Below are positions 44,843 through 54,643 of a stretch of 64,000 bases of DNA, one piece after another. Position numbers and translations under genes: made by a program. Numbering within the stretch: the first letter of the stretch is position 1; the number at the start of each line of letters is the position of its first letter. A model generated the notes under the pieces. The model ran no database searches. It was not told the origin of the DNA and saw nothing but the letters and a program-made list of their open reading frames with translations. Source of the stretch: Larkinella punicea. GTDB taxonomy: Bacteria > Bacteroidota > Bacteroidia > Cytophagales > Spirosomataceae. The stretch lies in assembly GCF_003334855.1 (NCBI RefSeq), contig NZ_QOWE01000011.1, forward strand, positions 186,001 through 250,000. The letters run 5' to 3'.

Positions 44843-44861
44843 AATACAAGTTACTTGTATT
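44843..44861. promoter_or_regulatory. 8-bp dyad upstream of a hypothetical gene
   Basis: AATACAAG and CTTGTATT form a perfect inverted repeat with a TTA spacer, 46 bases before the ATG at 44908. Its size and place suit an operator for a dimeric regulator; nothing else supports that. Confidence 0.35.
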
Positions 44862-44907
44862 CTGCTTTTCTGCGTATTTTAGTAAAACCTCACGTTATCT
44901 CTGAAGG

Positions 44908-45267
44908 ATGCTCCACCGTCCCAAACCGAATCGCTATTACCTCATTCACAATGAGCCGGTCCTGTTGACCGAAACGCTTCTGAAAGAACTTCAGCCGCCC
45001 AACCGTCCCCAGCCCATCAAGCTCACCAAACCCTGGCTCATCGCTTTTGGCTACTGGCCGGACCCTTCCGCCAACTCCTGGATTTTTGAAGATTCCCGCC
45101 TGATTCCGGGTATGAATTGCTGGCTGTGCGTGCAAACCCGCCGGTATCTCCAGTACGTCCACGAGCTTCAGGATTTGTTTGAAGAGGAATACGAATACAC
45201 CGAACTGCGGCTCCGGACCGATCCGAACAAGCTGCACCTCCCGACCATCCGCCAGCAGTTGGCGTAA
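44908..45267 (+). CDS. Hypothetical protein
   Basis: A 119-residue soluble protein rich in aromatic and charged residues (RYYLIHNEPVLLTETLLKEL, KPWLIAFGYWPDPSANSW, YVHELQDLFEEEYEYTEL). It has no signal peptide or membrane helix, and I recognise no domain. Coding character is good: the frame is full, the start is an ATG with an upstream dyad, and the end is 20 bases from the convergent GH32 gene. The pattern loosely recalls small replication or phage-type accessory proteins, but that is not a basis for a function. Confidence 0.65.
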   Translation: MLHRPKPNRYYLIHNEPVLLTETLLKELQPPNRPQPIKLTKPWLIAFGYWPDPSANSWIFEDSRLIPGMNCWLCVQTRRYLQYVHELQDLFEEEYEYTELRLRTDPNKLHLPTIRQQLA

Positions 45268-45287
45268 CGTATACCTTTCCCGCGTTT

Positions 45288-46817
45288 CTATTTTACCGAA
45301 GACGTCAACTTCGTGTATTCCAAAGCCGGAATGACAATTCCCGACGCCGATTTAATAACGAGTTTGGTCAGATCCGTGTCCGGGAAAAAGATGTCCGTCA
45401 TCACGGTCAGTCCGCCATCGGCAAACAGCTCAACCGAAGCCACATCGACCAGCAGCGTGAGCGAAATTTTTGGATCAACCGACAAACGCGGGGCTGTATG
45501 CCGCTTGCCAAAACCTTTCTCAAAACCGGTTTTTCCCGCCTTGCTCCGGTCGATGTAGTACGCATTCGCGGTTTTATCATATCCGATCACCACCTCATTG
45601 CCCTGTTCATTGGCCAGCACAATGGCAAAATCGCCGGCGGTTTTGGTGGATAGTTCCAGCCGGAATAAGCCCGACTCATTCCGGGTTTTGGCCGTCAGCT
45701 CATAGCGGTCTTTTACCGTCAGGTTGTTGACCAACACCGTTTCCTGATTCAGGGCGCCGAGTTCTTCCACCGGTACCGACGTCAGAAATAACTCCTTGTT
45801 CACTTCCTTCAGGCCCAGTTCACGCGGCACGGTGGTGGCACTGCGCCAGGGGTCGGTCGGCACGACGTTGGCATACTGCCAGTTGCTCATCCAGCCCATC
45901 AGAATAGTGCGGTTACCGGTATTCGAGAATGTCACCCCGGCGTAATTATCGGTTCCATAATCCAGCCACTTGGTTTCGGTGGAATACGGTTTGAAGGTTT
46001 TTCCGTCGAAATCGCCCACGAAATACTGGGTGGCCGAGCCGCCATTGGGGCCGCCGGGGTTGATGCTCACCAGCAACGTCCAGACGGTTTTGCCGTTGTG
46101 GGTCAGCGGGAACAGATCCGGGCATTCCCAGACACCGCCATGCGCACCGACGGTGCTGCCAAACTCGCTTTCCCGGGTCCAGTTTTTCAGATCGGGGGAG
46201 GAATAAAACGTGATCCGGTCTTTGGTCGCCAGCGTCATGATCCACTTCTTCTGCGGTTCATACCAGCGCACTTTCGGGTCACGGAAATCGGTAATGCCGG
46301 GGTTGGGCAACACCGGATTACCGGCGTATTTGGTCCAGGTTTTGCCTTCGTCGAGGCTGTAGGCCAGGCTCTGGTATTCGTGTTTTCCCGTCTTCTGTTT
46401 TTCCAGAACCGGGTTGTGGTGCGTAAAAATGGCCACCAGGGGCGTCTGTCCGTTTTTGCCAAAACCGGTCGTGTTGTTCACATCGACCACCGCACTGCCC
46501 GAAAAGATATACCCCAGGCTATCCGGGAAAAGTGCAATCGGCTGTTCCTGCCACCGCACCATATCCTTGCTGGTCGCGTGGCCCCAGTGCATCGGCCCCC
46601 AGGTGGTGCCGTCGGGGTAATACTGAAAAAACAGGTGATACGTCCCGTTGAAATACACCATTCCGTTGGGATCGTTCATCCAGTGCGCTTTGGGCGAAAA
46701 ATGATACTGCGGGCGATGGGGTTCCGGACTTGCCGCAACAACGGGTTGATTCATCTGGCTAAAGGAAAAGGAGTTACTCAGGAGCAACATACCAACGAAA
46801 GCGAGCAAGTTATGCAT
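45288..46817 (-). CDS. Secreted GH32 fructanase (levanase/inulinase/beta-fructosidase)
   Basis: The start is set at the ATG at 46817, which opens a signal peptide (NLLAFVGMLLLSNSFSFS); the frame runs 33 codons further upstream without features. The 509-residue protein has the five-blade propeller motifs of GH32: WMNDPNG with nucleophile Asp49, FRDPK with the transition-state stabiliser, and WECPDLF with the acid/base Glu. A C-terminal beta-sandwich (about 360-509) completes the usual length. It hydrolyses beta-fructosyl bonds in levan, inulin or sucrose; endo or exo action is not readable. It ends the fructan locus, 123 bases after SusD. Confidence 0.95.
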   Translation of the reverse strand: MHNLLAFVGMLLLSNSFSFSQMNQPVVAASPEPHRPQYHFSPKAHWMNDPNGMVYFNGTYHLFFQYYPDGTTWGPMHWGHATSKDMVRWQEQPIALFPDSLGYIFSGSAVVDVNNTTGFGKNGQTPLVAIFTHHNPVLEKQKTGKHEYQSLAYSLDEGKTWTKYAGNPVLPNPGITDFRDPKVRWYEPQKKWIMTLATKDRITFYSSPDLKNWTRESEFGSTVGAHGGVWECPDLFPLTHNGKTVWTLLVSINPGGPNGGSATQYFVGDFDGKTFKPYSTETKWLDYGTDNYAGVTFSNTGNRTILMGWMSNWQYANVVPTDPWRSATTVPRELGLKEVNKELFLTSVPVEELGALNQETVLVNNLTVKDRYELTAKTRNESGLFRLELSTKTAGDFAIVLANEQGNEVVIGYDKTANAYYIDRSKAGKTGFEKGFGKRHTAPRLSVDPKISLTLLVDVASVELFADGGLTVMTDIFFPDTDLTKLVIKSASGIVIPALEYTKLTSSVK

Positions 46818-46940
46818 AGGGATAGGATTTGTCAATGTACAAAATAGGATGCATCGGGCGGCAGATGGGGCCGGAACGGGCTGCCAAAGCAAAACCGCAT
46901 CCCGGCCATCATCCACCTTTCACCCAGGTATAGCACTCGG

Positions 46941-48659
46941 TTAAAATCCGGGGTTCTGCTGGTACAGACCCTTCGTAAAATTGATTTCGCGCTGCGGAAT
47001 CGGCAGGTATTCGTCGCGCCCCGCCGTGAATTTGGCTCCACTCAGAAACGACCGCCGGGTTTTCTCTTTAGCAATGTAGGCATTCAGCGTCGGTTCGGCA
47101 ATGCCCCAGCGAACGAGGTCGAAGAAGCGCGGACTTTCGGTGGCAAACTCCAGCCGCCGTTCAAATTGCAGGGCTTTCCGGGCGTAGGCCTGCGTCCAGT
47201 TCGTGGCCTCATACGGTTTGATCAGGTAGTTGGACGGGTTGGTGCCATCCGCCTTTTTGGTGCGCCCGGTGCTGGCGGCTGCCCGTGCCCGGATCTTGTT
47301 GATGAGCGGTAAGGCCAGCGCTGGTTGCCCCAGTTCGATGTAGGCTTCGGCCTGCCAGAGCAGCACGTCCGCATACCGGATGATGTCGATGTTTTTCGAT
47401 GTTCCGATAAACGGCCCCTGTTTTTTATACGTCGAACTGGTCGCGGCCTGTTGCTCTTTCATGCTCTGGAAAAAACCGTAAACGCCCGGATCGCGCACCC
47501 AACTATTGCTGAACAAGATGGCCGGATTATACTTGTACGGATGGCCGTCGATGCCGATGGTGTGGTCCACGCGCGGGTCGACGGTGGCGGTTTTGAAGTC
47601 GATCACGGCATCGTTGAACGTGTCCAGTTTGGGCAAGCCGTTGGCATCGGTTCCGAAGGCGTTGGCGAGGTTCTGGCTGGGCTGGTGAAAACCGCAGCAA
47701 CCGTATTGCGGAGCGCCGTGGGGGTAGTTCAGGCCGGTTTCGAAGTTGAGCCGCCCCACCGTCGTTCCGTCATTGATCGAATACTGAACCGCGAAAACCG
47801 ACTCGACGCCGTTGTCGAATTCCGGCAGGAAGTTCTCCGCAAAATCGGGTTGCAGGTTGTATCGCCCCGAGTTGATCACCAGATCGGTCAGCTTCACCAC
47901 TTCCTGCAACTTGGTTTTGTTGATGCCCGTCACCTTGTTGTTATCGTCCTGTTCGTAAGCCTGATACAACCGCAGTTTGGCCAGATAGGCGGCCGCCGAC
48001 AGTTTGTTGGCCCGACCGACCTGCGTCTGTTTTTCGGGCAGATTATCCACCGCAGCCTGAAAATCCGTCGCAATTTTATCCCACAACTGGTCATTGGTCA
48101 TGGCCCGGTTCGAAACGGTCAGAATTTCTTCGTTCGAGAGAGTTTCGTCCACGTACGGAATGTTCTTGAACAGCATTTTCAGCATGAAATGGGCGTGTCC
48201 CCGTAAAAACCGCAACTCCGCCAGCCGGGTTTTCCGCTCCGGAAAGCTCGCTTCGGTCAAGGCCGTGATCGAACGCAGGGCCACGTTGGCGCGGGAAATG
48301 GCTTTGTAATAATTCTCCCAGGTATAGGGGTGATACAAACCGCCCCCCTGCTGGGGCTGCGTCAGGTTGTGCTGCTCGTAGAAGTTGAGGTCTTCCAGAT
48401 CGGCCACCCCGCCCCCGCCTTTGTAGGCATCGTCGGACCGAATGCTGCCGTAGACCCACATGCTGGCGATGGGGCCGATCATTTCGCCGTTGCCGATGGA
48501 CGCATAAGCCGCCGTGACGAGCGCATCGGCATTAGCCGCACTCTTGACATTATCGGACGAAAGCGTGCCCTGTGGCTCATACTCCAGAAAATCCTTGCAC
48601 GCGGAAGTCAGTAACGTACCGGCGGCAATCAGAAGAAGGGAAAGTGCTTTATTTTTCAT
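46941..48659 (-). CDS. SusD-like fructan-binding outer-membrane lipoprotein
   Basis: The ATG at 48659 gives a clear lipoprotein signal (ALSLLLIAAGTLLTSAC, Cys20). The 572-residue protein shows the SusD/RagB pattern: helical TPR-like N-terminal half (VTAAYASIGNG, RFLRGHAHFMLKML) and the C-terminal signature from IRYADVLLWQAEAYIELGQP to RRLEFATESPRFFDLVRWG. It caps the SusC barrel on the cell surface and captures oligosaccharides. It begins 16 bases after the SusC stop, as usual. Fructan specificity is inferred from the GH32 and fructokinase neighbours. Confidence 0.95.
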   Translation of the reverse strand: MKNKALSLLLIAAGTLLTSACKDFLEYEPQGTLSSDNVKSAANADALVTAAYASIGNGEMIGPIASMWVYGSIRSDDAYKGGGGVADLEDLNFYEQHNLTQPQQGGGLYHPYTWENYYKAISRANVALRSITALTEASFPERKTRLAELRFLRGHAHFMLKMLFKNIPYVDETLSNEEILTVSNRAMTNDQLWDKIATDFQAAVDNLPEKQTQVGRANKLSAAAYLAKLRLYQAYEQDDNNKVTGINKTKLQEVVKLTDLVINSGRYNLQPDFAENFLPEFDNGVESVFAVQYSINDGTTVGRLNFETGLNYPHGAPQYGCCGFHQPSQNLANAFGTDANGLPKLDTFNDAVIDFKTATVDPRVDHTIGIDGHPYKYNPAILFSNSWVRDPGVYGFFQSMKEQQAATSSTYKKQGPFIGTSKNIDIIRYADVLLWQAEAYIELGQPALALPLINKIRARAAASTGRTKKADGTNPSNYLIKPYEATNWTQAYARKALQFERRLEFATESPRFFDLVRWGIAEPTLNAYIAKEKTRRSFLSGAKFTAGRDEYLPIPQREINFTKGLYQQNPGF

Positions 48660-48675
48660 GATTTGAAGTCCGTCT

Positions 48676-51600
48676 TTAAAATGATACATTTAAACCGAAA
48701 GTGAACGTACGCGGTACGGCGACGGCGTTGACATCGACCCGTTCCGGATCTGGTCCGAGGAAGGTTTTGCTTTTCAGCCAGAACACGTTTTCGACCATTC
48801 CGTACAGGCGCAGGCTCGTCAAGCCCACTTTACCGATGGCATCTTTGGGGAAGGTGTAGCCCACCTGCACATTCCGGATCTTGAAATACGAGGTGTTGAC
48901 GTTGAAATAATCCGAGGTGCGCGTCTCGTTGTTGCCATCCGACAGCGTCAGCGACGGAATGGTTGACGCGGTGTTTTGCGGGCTCCACGCGTTGAAGACG
49001 CCCGGCCCGACGTTGTCGCGTCCGCGAATGAAGTTGTTGTAGAACGTGTAGGAGTCGAAACCGGTCCGGCCCGCAATTCCGGAGCCGAAAACGGAGAAAT
49101 CGAAGTTTTTATAACCGAGGTCAATGCGCGTTCCGTATTCCAGACCGGGCAGCGTGGTGCCGAAAAACTCCTGATCCAGCGCGTCGATTTTATCATCGCC
49201 GTTGAGGTCGCGGTATCGGATTCGGCCCGGAGCGGCTCCCACCTGCGTCGCGTGGCTGTTCACTTCTTCCTGATTCTGGAAAATACCGTCGGCGCGGTAG
49301 CCGAACAAGTCCAGTTGCGAATGCCCGATGATCGTTGTGACCGCATTCCCCGCAAAAGCCGAGCGAACTTCTTCCGGTAAAACCGTTATTTTGTCGCGGA
49401 ACCGGGCAAAATTCGTCGAAACGCTGTAGGTGAAATCGCCGATGGGTTTGCCGAAATACGCCAGCGAAAGTTCGAAACCCTTGTTGGTTTTCGTCGCGCC
49501 ATTCACAAACTTCAACTGCCCTTCACCCACCGCCGAAGCGACCGGCGGCTTGATCAGAATGTCTTTAGTTCCCCGGGTGAAGTAATCAAACGAACCCGCC
49601 AGACTCCCGTTCAGGAAGGCAAAATCAAGCCCGACGTTCAGTTCATTGGTGGTTTCCCACTTGAGGGCCGTATTTTCACCCTGCGTTTGCACGAAGCCCG
49701 ACGGCAGGGTTCCGGCACCGGCACCGTTCAGGTCGTAGGCCGTTCCCACGTTCCAGTATTGATCAAAAAAACCGTTGTGACCATTCGGCACCTGCGACGC
49801 CAGGGTTCCGTAGCGGGGTTCGAACAACCCAAACCGGGCCAAATCCCCGATGTCTTGGTTGCCAATCCGGCCGACACCCGCCCGCAGTTTCAGATTGCTG
49901 ATCGCCCGGATGTTGCTCATGAAGGCTTCCTTGTCGATCCGCCAGCCGACCGAAGCTGACGGGAAAAAACCGTAGCGGTTGTCGGCACCAAACCGCGAAG
50001 AACCGTCCCGGCGCAGGGTGACAGCCGCCAGGTAGCGATCCGAAAAACCGTAGTCGATGCGGGCGAATTGCGAGAGCAGGCGGCTGCCCGTCGAAGTGCC
50101 GTTGCTGCTGGCGTTGCCCGAAGCAGCACTCAGCACGAAGAACTCTTCCGATTGGACAGCGAAGTTTTCCCGGTACGACGTCACCTCGTTCAGATTGTCG
50201 CGAATGGCTTCGACCCCGGCCAGCAGTTTGAAATTGTGGTCGCCGAGCGCGAAATTATACCGCAGGGTATTGGTCCAGGTCAGGCTCAGAAACTTGTTGG
50301 TATTGAGCGTGAGGCTGTTGAGCGAGCGGGCGATAAAGCCATTCTGGAACGATTGCTCGATGTTTTTGTTGGAATACCCGGCGTTGTCCATCCCCAGCGA
50401 AGAGCGGAAAACCAGCCCGGCGAGGGGTTCGATTTCGGTGAACACGTTCCCAAACACAAACGTCCGGTTGATCTTGTCCCAGCGGTTGATGTACTGCATG
50501 AACAACGGATTGTTCCGGTCGGAGTAGCCCGAGCCGATGGGGCCGGCGTAGTCACCGGTTTTGGTATACACCGGGATGGTCGGAGCCAGCGTCACGGCCA
50601 GACCGGGCGTTGGTGCCCCGCCGAGATCGGTCGCGATGGGCGTTTCGCGGGAGCTGGTCATTTGCAGATTCACCCCGAATTTGAAACGACCGTCGAATTT
50701 GCTGGTCAGCCCGTTGATGCGGCCCGTCAGCCGGTCATAGCCCGTGTAGCGCAACATCCCCGAATTATTCAGGTAACTCACGTTGACCAGAATCGAGGAG
50801 GTTTTGGTTCCGCCCGTAATCGTCAGGTCGTTGTTGGTGACGTAGCCCGTTTTGTAAACCTCTTTCTGCCAGTCGGTATCACCCGCCGGTACATTCTGAT
50901 CACCGCCCACGAACGGTTTGACGGTAACGCTGTTCAGGATCGGATTCTGGAAGTTTTTGTTCCAGTCGAAACCGTAGATGTCGCCGTAGCCGGAAGCCGG
51001 ATCGACGCCGTCGTTGACCGACGCCTGCCAGAGCGCCCGCCCGCGATCCACGGCGTTCAGCATTTTGAACCGTTGCGGTTTTTCGGTTTGCGCCGAGATG
51101 CTGGAATTGAACTGAACATTCAGCTTGCCGTCGGAATTTGCCCCGTTTTTGGTCGTGACAATAATGACGCCGTTCGATGCCCGCGACCCGTAAATGGACG
51201 CCGATGACGCATCTTTCAGCACCTGAATCGACTGAATGGCCGTGGGGTTCAGGCTCTGGAACACCTGCGACCGCTTGGTCGGCATGCCGTCGATGATGTA
51301 CAGCGGATCGTTGTTGCCCAACGTGTTGGCCCCCCGAATCAGAATCCGGCTGGCGTCGCCCGAGGGTGTTCCCGATTTTTCAATGTACAGACCCGGCACG
51401 CGGCCCTGTAACGCCTGCATGGGATTCCCGGAACTGGTGTTTTTGGTGGCCGCTACCTCGATAACGGCGATGGCCCCGGTCAAATCTTCCTTGCGGGCGG
51501 TGGTGTAGCCCAACACGACAACCTCATCGAGTTGTCCGCCGGACACCAGCGAAACCGTCACGGTCGTAAGCCCTTTGACCGGCACTTCCTGGGTCAGATA

Positions 51601-51834
51601 GCCGATAAAAGACACTTGAATGGAGGTCGAACTTTCCGGGATTGTGAGCGAAAACTTGCCTTCCGCATCCGCCGAAGTACCGGTTGTCGTTCCGGGAACG
51701 ACGATGCTGGCGCCCACCAGCGGCTCGTTATTTTTGGCATCCAGGACGGAGCCCGAGAGCTTGCGTTGGGCCCAGGCCAATGGTCCGATCAGCAGCAGGG
51801 CCGTCAGGATAAACAGAGATTTTCTTAAGTTCAT
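48676..51834 (-). CDS. SusC-like TonB-dependent outer-membrane transporter
   Basis: The ATG at 51834 opens a standard signal peptide (SLFILTALLLIGPLAWA); the frame extends seven codons further. The 1052-residue protein has an N-terminal carboxypeptidase-regulatory-like domain (about 25-105, LSGSVLDAKNNEPLVGAS), a plug domain with the SusC/RagA signature (PMQALQGRVPGLYIEKSG, then KDASSASIYGSRASNGVI) and a 22-strand barrel ending in aromatic TFGLNVSF. It imports oligosaccharides with TonB energy, working with the adjacent SusD. It follows the fructokinase gene by 49 bases, so it is probably in the same transcript. Confidence 0.96.
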   Translation of the reverse strand: MNLRKSLFILTALLLIGPLAWAQRKLSGSVLDAKNNEPLVGASIVVPGTTTGTSADAEGKFSLTIPESSTSIQVSFIGYLTQEVPVKGLTTVTVSLVSGGQLDEVVVLGYTTARKEDLTGAIAVIEVAATKNTSSGNPMQALQGRVPGLYIEKSGTPSGDASRILIRGANTLGNNDPLYIIDGMPTKRSQVFQSLNPTAIQSIQVLKDASSASIYGSRASNGVIIVTTKNGANSDGKLNVQFNSSISAQTEKPQRFKMLNAVDRGRALWQASVNDGVDPASGYGDIYGFDWNKNFQNPILNSVTVKPFVGGDQNVPAGDTDWQKEVYKTGYVTNNDLTITGGTKTSSILVNVSYLNNSGMLRYTGYDRLTGRINGLTSKFDGRFKFGVNLQMTSSRETPIATDLGGAPTPGLAVTLAPTIPVYTKTGDYAGPIGSGYSDRNNPLFMQYINRWDKINRTFVFGNVFTEIEPLAGLVFRSSLGMDNAGYSNKNIEQSFQNGFIARSLNSLTLNTNKFLSLTWTNTLRYNFALGDHNFKLLAGVEAIRDNLNEVTSYRENFAVQSEEFFVLSAASGNASSNGTSTGSRLLSQFARIDYGFSDRYLAAVTLRRDGSSRFGADNRYGFFPSASVGWRIDKEAFMSNIRAISNLKLRAGVGRIGNQDIGDLARFGLFEPRYGTLASQVPNGHNGFFDQYWNVGTAYDLNGAGAGTLPSGFVQTQGENTALKWETTNELNVGLDFAFLNGSLAGSFDYFTRGTKDILIKPPVASAVGEGQLKFVNGATKTNKGFELSLAYFGKPIGDFTYSVSTNFARFRDKITVLPEEVRSAFAGNAVTTIIGHSQLDLFGYRADGIFQNQEEVNSHATQVGAAPGRIRYRDLNGDDKIDALDQEFFGTTLPGLEYGTRIDLGYKNFDFSVFGSGIAGRTGFDSYTFYNNFIRGRDNVGPGVFNAWSPQNTASTIPSLTLSDGNNETRTSDYFNVNTSYFKIRNVQVGYTFPKDAIGKVGLTSLRLYGMVENVFWLKSKTFLGPDPERVDVNAVAVPRTFTFGLNVSF

Positions 51835-51883
51835 GGGAGTACGTTTTAAAATCATAGGAATCAGGATGGTAGGAAATGCAGCG

Positions 51884-52777
51884 TTAGATCAGTTCTTTCC
51901 AGAAGGCGTTTTTGACCAGTATTTCTTCCGAAACCGGGGGCGTTGCGCCCCGTTGGGTGGCGACGTACGCGCCGGTCGCACAGGCAAATTCGAGGGTGGT
52001 TTGGGCGGTTTCGCCTTGCAGCGTTTTGTAGAGAAAAGCCGCCAGAAAAGCGTCGCCACTGCCGATGGTATCTTCCACCTCGACCGGAAAACCGGGTTGG
52101 TGGACAAAACCGGTTTCATCCAGCAGAAACGCCCCTTTTTCGCCGAGTGTCACACACAGTTTTTCGAGGTTAAATCGCTCCCGGAGGCCGTACATCGCCG
52201 ATTTGGCGTCGGTCGGCCCGTTGAACCAGCCGGTGATTTCGCTCAGTTCGTGTTCGTTCAGTTTGGCAATGTCGGCCTGTTGCAGCAATTCCAGAACGGT
52301 TTCCGGTTCGTAATGGGGAGCGCGGAGGTTGACGTCGAAGACTTTCCGGGGCGCCACCGCCAGCAGCGCCAGCAGCGTTTCGCGGGTTTGCGGACTGCGG
52401 GCGGCCAGGCTTCCGTAGATAAAAAACGCACTCTGTTGCACGGTTTTGAGCAGTCCCGGTTCCAGTTGAATGTAGTCCCAGGCCACGGGCTGGACGATTT
52501 TGTAGGTCACCTCGTTGCAGTCGGAGATGTTGGCTTTGGCAACGCCCGTCAGGTGCGACTGCCCGGTCTGGATGCGGTCGAGCGGCAGGCCTTTCTGCGC
52601 GACGAATTCCAGCAGTTCGTGTCCCAGTTCGTCGTTGCCCACCCGGCTGATGAGCTGGGCGTTCAGGCCAAAATTGCGAAGGTGGACGGCGACGTTCATC
52701 GGCGCTCCACCGGCCTGTTTGCTGGTGGGCAATATGTCCCAGAGAGTTTCGCCGAAGCAGGTAATCAAAGGTGTCAT
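51884..52777 (-). CDS. PfkB-family carbohydrate kinase, probable fructokinase
   Basis: A 297-residue ribokinase-fold enzyme. It has the N-terminal PfkB signature (GGAPMNVAVHLRNFG, with substrate-contacting residues) and the C-terminal signature DTIGSGDAFLAAFLYK, in which the Asp of GSGD is the catalytic base and GSGD forms the anion hole. The opening TCFGETLWDILPTSKQAGGA is typical of bacterial fructokinases. It would phosphorylate fructose released from fructan to fructose-6-phosphate. It is placed between a sugar porter and SusC, 45 and 49 bases away, which supports the fructose assignment. Confidence 0.92.
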   Translation of the reverse strand: MTPLITCFGETLWDILPTSKQAGGAPMNVAVHLRNFGLNAQLISRVGNDELGHELLEFVAQKGLPLDRIQTGQSHLTGVAKANISDCNEVTYKIVQPVAWDYIQLEPGLLKTVQQSAFFIYGSLAARSPQTRETLLALLAVAPRKVFDVNLRAPHYEPETVLELLQQADIAKLNEHELSEITGWFNGPTDAKSAMYGLRERFNLEKLCVTLGEKGAFLLDETGFVHQPGFPVEVEDTIGSGDAFLAAFLYKTLQGETAQTTLEFACATGAYVATQRGATPPVSEEILVKNAFWKELI

Positions 52778-52822
52778 TGGAATAGAGCGTAATAGGTGAG
52801 GGAGTGCGTGATTCGGATGGTG

Positions 52823-54148
52823 TTAATGGACGACGAAGGTCTTTTCGATTTGCTCGAGGCTGGTGCCTTTGGTTTCGGGCATGAGCCGCACGACAAAAAG
52901 CAGTTGCAACACCATCATGGCGGTAAAAAAGAGGAAGGTGTTTCCTCCGCCGAAATGCTCGGCCAGATACGGGAACGTGAAGGTGATGATGGCCGCCATC
53001 AACCAGTGCGTGAAGCTGCCCAGCGCCTGCCCGCTGGCGCGGACTTCGTTCGGGAAAATTTCGGAAATGAACACCCAGATCACCGCACCCTGCGAGAAAC
53101 CGAAGAACGCGATGTAGCCAAAGAGCAGAAACGGAACCGTCATGCCGCTGAAATCCTGCACGTAGAAAGCCCGCGCGACCAGGCCCAGCGTCAGGATGAG
53201 ACCGACCGAGCCGATTTTCATCAGCGTCCGGCGGCCAAACCGGTCGATCAGGTTCAGGGAAATCAACGTGAAAATGAGGTTGATCAAGCCAATACCGGCC
53301 GACGACAACAAGGCCGAACTCTTGCCTAAACCGGTCATTTCGAAAATCCGGGGGGCATAATAAATGATGGCGTTGATGCCCGAAACCTGATTGAAAATCG
53401 CAAACAAAACCGCCAGCGTAATCGGTGTTTTGTAGGTTGACGAAAATAACCGGGCTTTCGTTTGGGTCTGGGCGGCACTGAGTTCCAGCGCCAGCAGCGT
53501 TTGACCCGCCGTTGCCGGATCGATCATGATGAGCACTTCACGGGCTTCTTCAACCCGGCCTTTCTTGAGCAAAAGCCAGCGCGGACTTTCCGGAATATTG
53601 AGAACCGCAACCAGGAAGATCAGCGAGGGCAACGCCTGAACACCGAGCATCCAACGCCACGATTCGGCCCCCATTCCCGCCAGCAGATAATTGGAAAGGT
53701 AGGCAATTAGAATGCCCAGCACCACATTAAACTGAAACAGTGCGACCAGCCGCCCGCGGGACTTGGCCGGGGAGATTTCGGTGATGTACATGGGCGCGGC
53801 CACCGACGAGGCCCCCACTCCCAAACCGCCCAGAAACCGGAACACCAGAAAGATGGTCCACTCGGGAGCCAGGGCGGTGCCGATGGACGAAACCAGGTAC
53901 AGAATGGCGATCCAGAACAACGTCTTTTTACGGCCCAACCGATCGGCGGGAATCCCGCCCGACATCGCGCCGATGACGGTTCCGATCAGGGCCATCGAAA
54001 CCGTCAGCCCGTGTTCCCACACACTCAGGCCCCAGAGCGATTGCAACGATTGTTCGACGCCCGAGATGACGGCGGTGTCGAATCCGAAGAGAAAACCGCC
54101 CAGCGCGGCAGTGATTGACCAAAAGAAGATGCGTTGTTTTTGACTCAT
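52823..54148 (-). CDS. Sugar porter (MFS), probable fructose transporter
   Basis: A 441-residue protein with 12 helices and the sugar-porter signatures: GRKKTLF after helix 2, RFLGGLGVGASSVAAPMYITE, PESPRWLLLKKGR at the end of helix 6, GRRTLMK in the second half and PETKGTSLEQIE at the end. It opens with FFWSITAALGGFLFGFDTAVISG, as in XylE/GLUT-like proteins. It would move fructose across the inner membrane by proton symport. It is the first gene of the minus-strand fructan operon and has a TAnnTTTG box just upstream. Confidence 0.94.
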   Translation of the reverse strand: MSQKQRIFFWSITAALGGFLFGFDTAVISGVEQSLQSLWGLSVWEHGLTVSMALIGTVIGAMSGGIPADRLGRKKTLFWIAILYLVSSIGTALAPEWTIFLVFRFLGGLGVGASSVAAPMYITEISPAKSRGRLVALFQFNVVLGILIAYLSNYLLAGMGAESWRWMLGVQALPSLIFLVAVLNIPESPRWLLLKKGRVEEAREVLIMIDPATAGQTLLALELSAAQTQTKARLFSSTYKTPITLAVLFAIFNQVSGINAIIYYAPRIFEMTGLGKSSALLSSAGIGLINLIFTLISLNLIDRFGRRTLMKIGSVGLILTLGLVARAFYVQDFSGMTVPFLLFGYIAFFGFSQGAVIWVFISEIFPNEVRASGQALGSFTHWLMAAIITFTFPYLAEHFGGGNTFLFFTAMMVLQLLFVVRLMPETKGTSLEQIEKTFVVH

Positions 54149-54188
54149 GTCTGACAGGGTAAATCCCGGTTAAGTGCCGATCATGAAC

Positions 54189-54196
54189 CAAAGCTA
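54189..54196 (-). promoter_or_regulatory. Putative -7 promoter box of the fructan operon
   Basis: TAGCTTTG on the minus strand matches TAnnTTTG, 40 bases upstream of the sugar-porter ATG. No good -33 element follows at the normal distance, which would fit a promoter that needs an activator. Confidence 0.4.
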
Positions 54197-54643
54197 CCGA
54201 AAGCCACCGGAGCAGACTTGCGGGAATTGTTCTAATTATTTCAAATTAAGTTATAATTGTAAAGTGTTGATTTATAGTGTTTTATAATTATTTATAGAAA
54301 TATTTTTTCGATTTTGTTACACGGTTTTTTGATTTTGATTCAGGGAATGCCGGGGCGGTTGGTGTAGGAAATCGAAAACTACCTCCTGCACGCCAGTCAC
54401 CCTCAGTTTGCCGATATTCGAATCGTTGCAGAATCGGATCTGGTGATCGATCCCCGGTTGCGGAATGGCTGAGTTCTAACTGACGGTCAGCGGGAAAAAT
54501 GCTTCTACTCCTGAAAAACCCGTCCGATGACAGTATTTTTCCTTCTTTGTCTGCTTCCTATGGTATGCGGGATCGCTGGACGGTTGCCGTAGGTTTTATC
54601 CCGAACGGTCAGCATCTGCCAACTCATAAGCAAACGGTTTTCA
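54197..54643. other. Divergent intergenic region between fructan operon and oxidoreductase gene
   Basis: About 450 bases. The part next to the fructan operon (54240-54320) is very AT-rich and is the best place for regulator binding. A short stop-to-stop frame at 54368-54472 (+) reads as a protein-like peptide (HPQFADIRIVAESDLVID), but it has no start and matches nothing I know. No RNA gene was seen. Confidence 0.5.

Noticed and set aside
50068-51207. 379-residue plus-strand frame
   Set aside because: Antisense shadow of the SusC gene.
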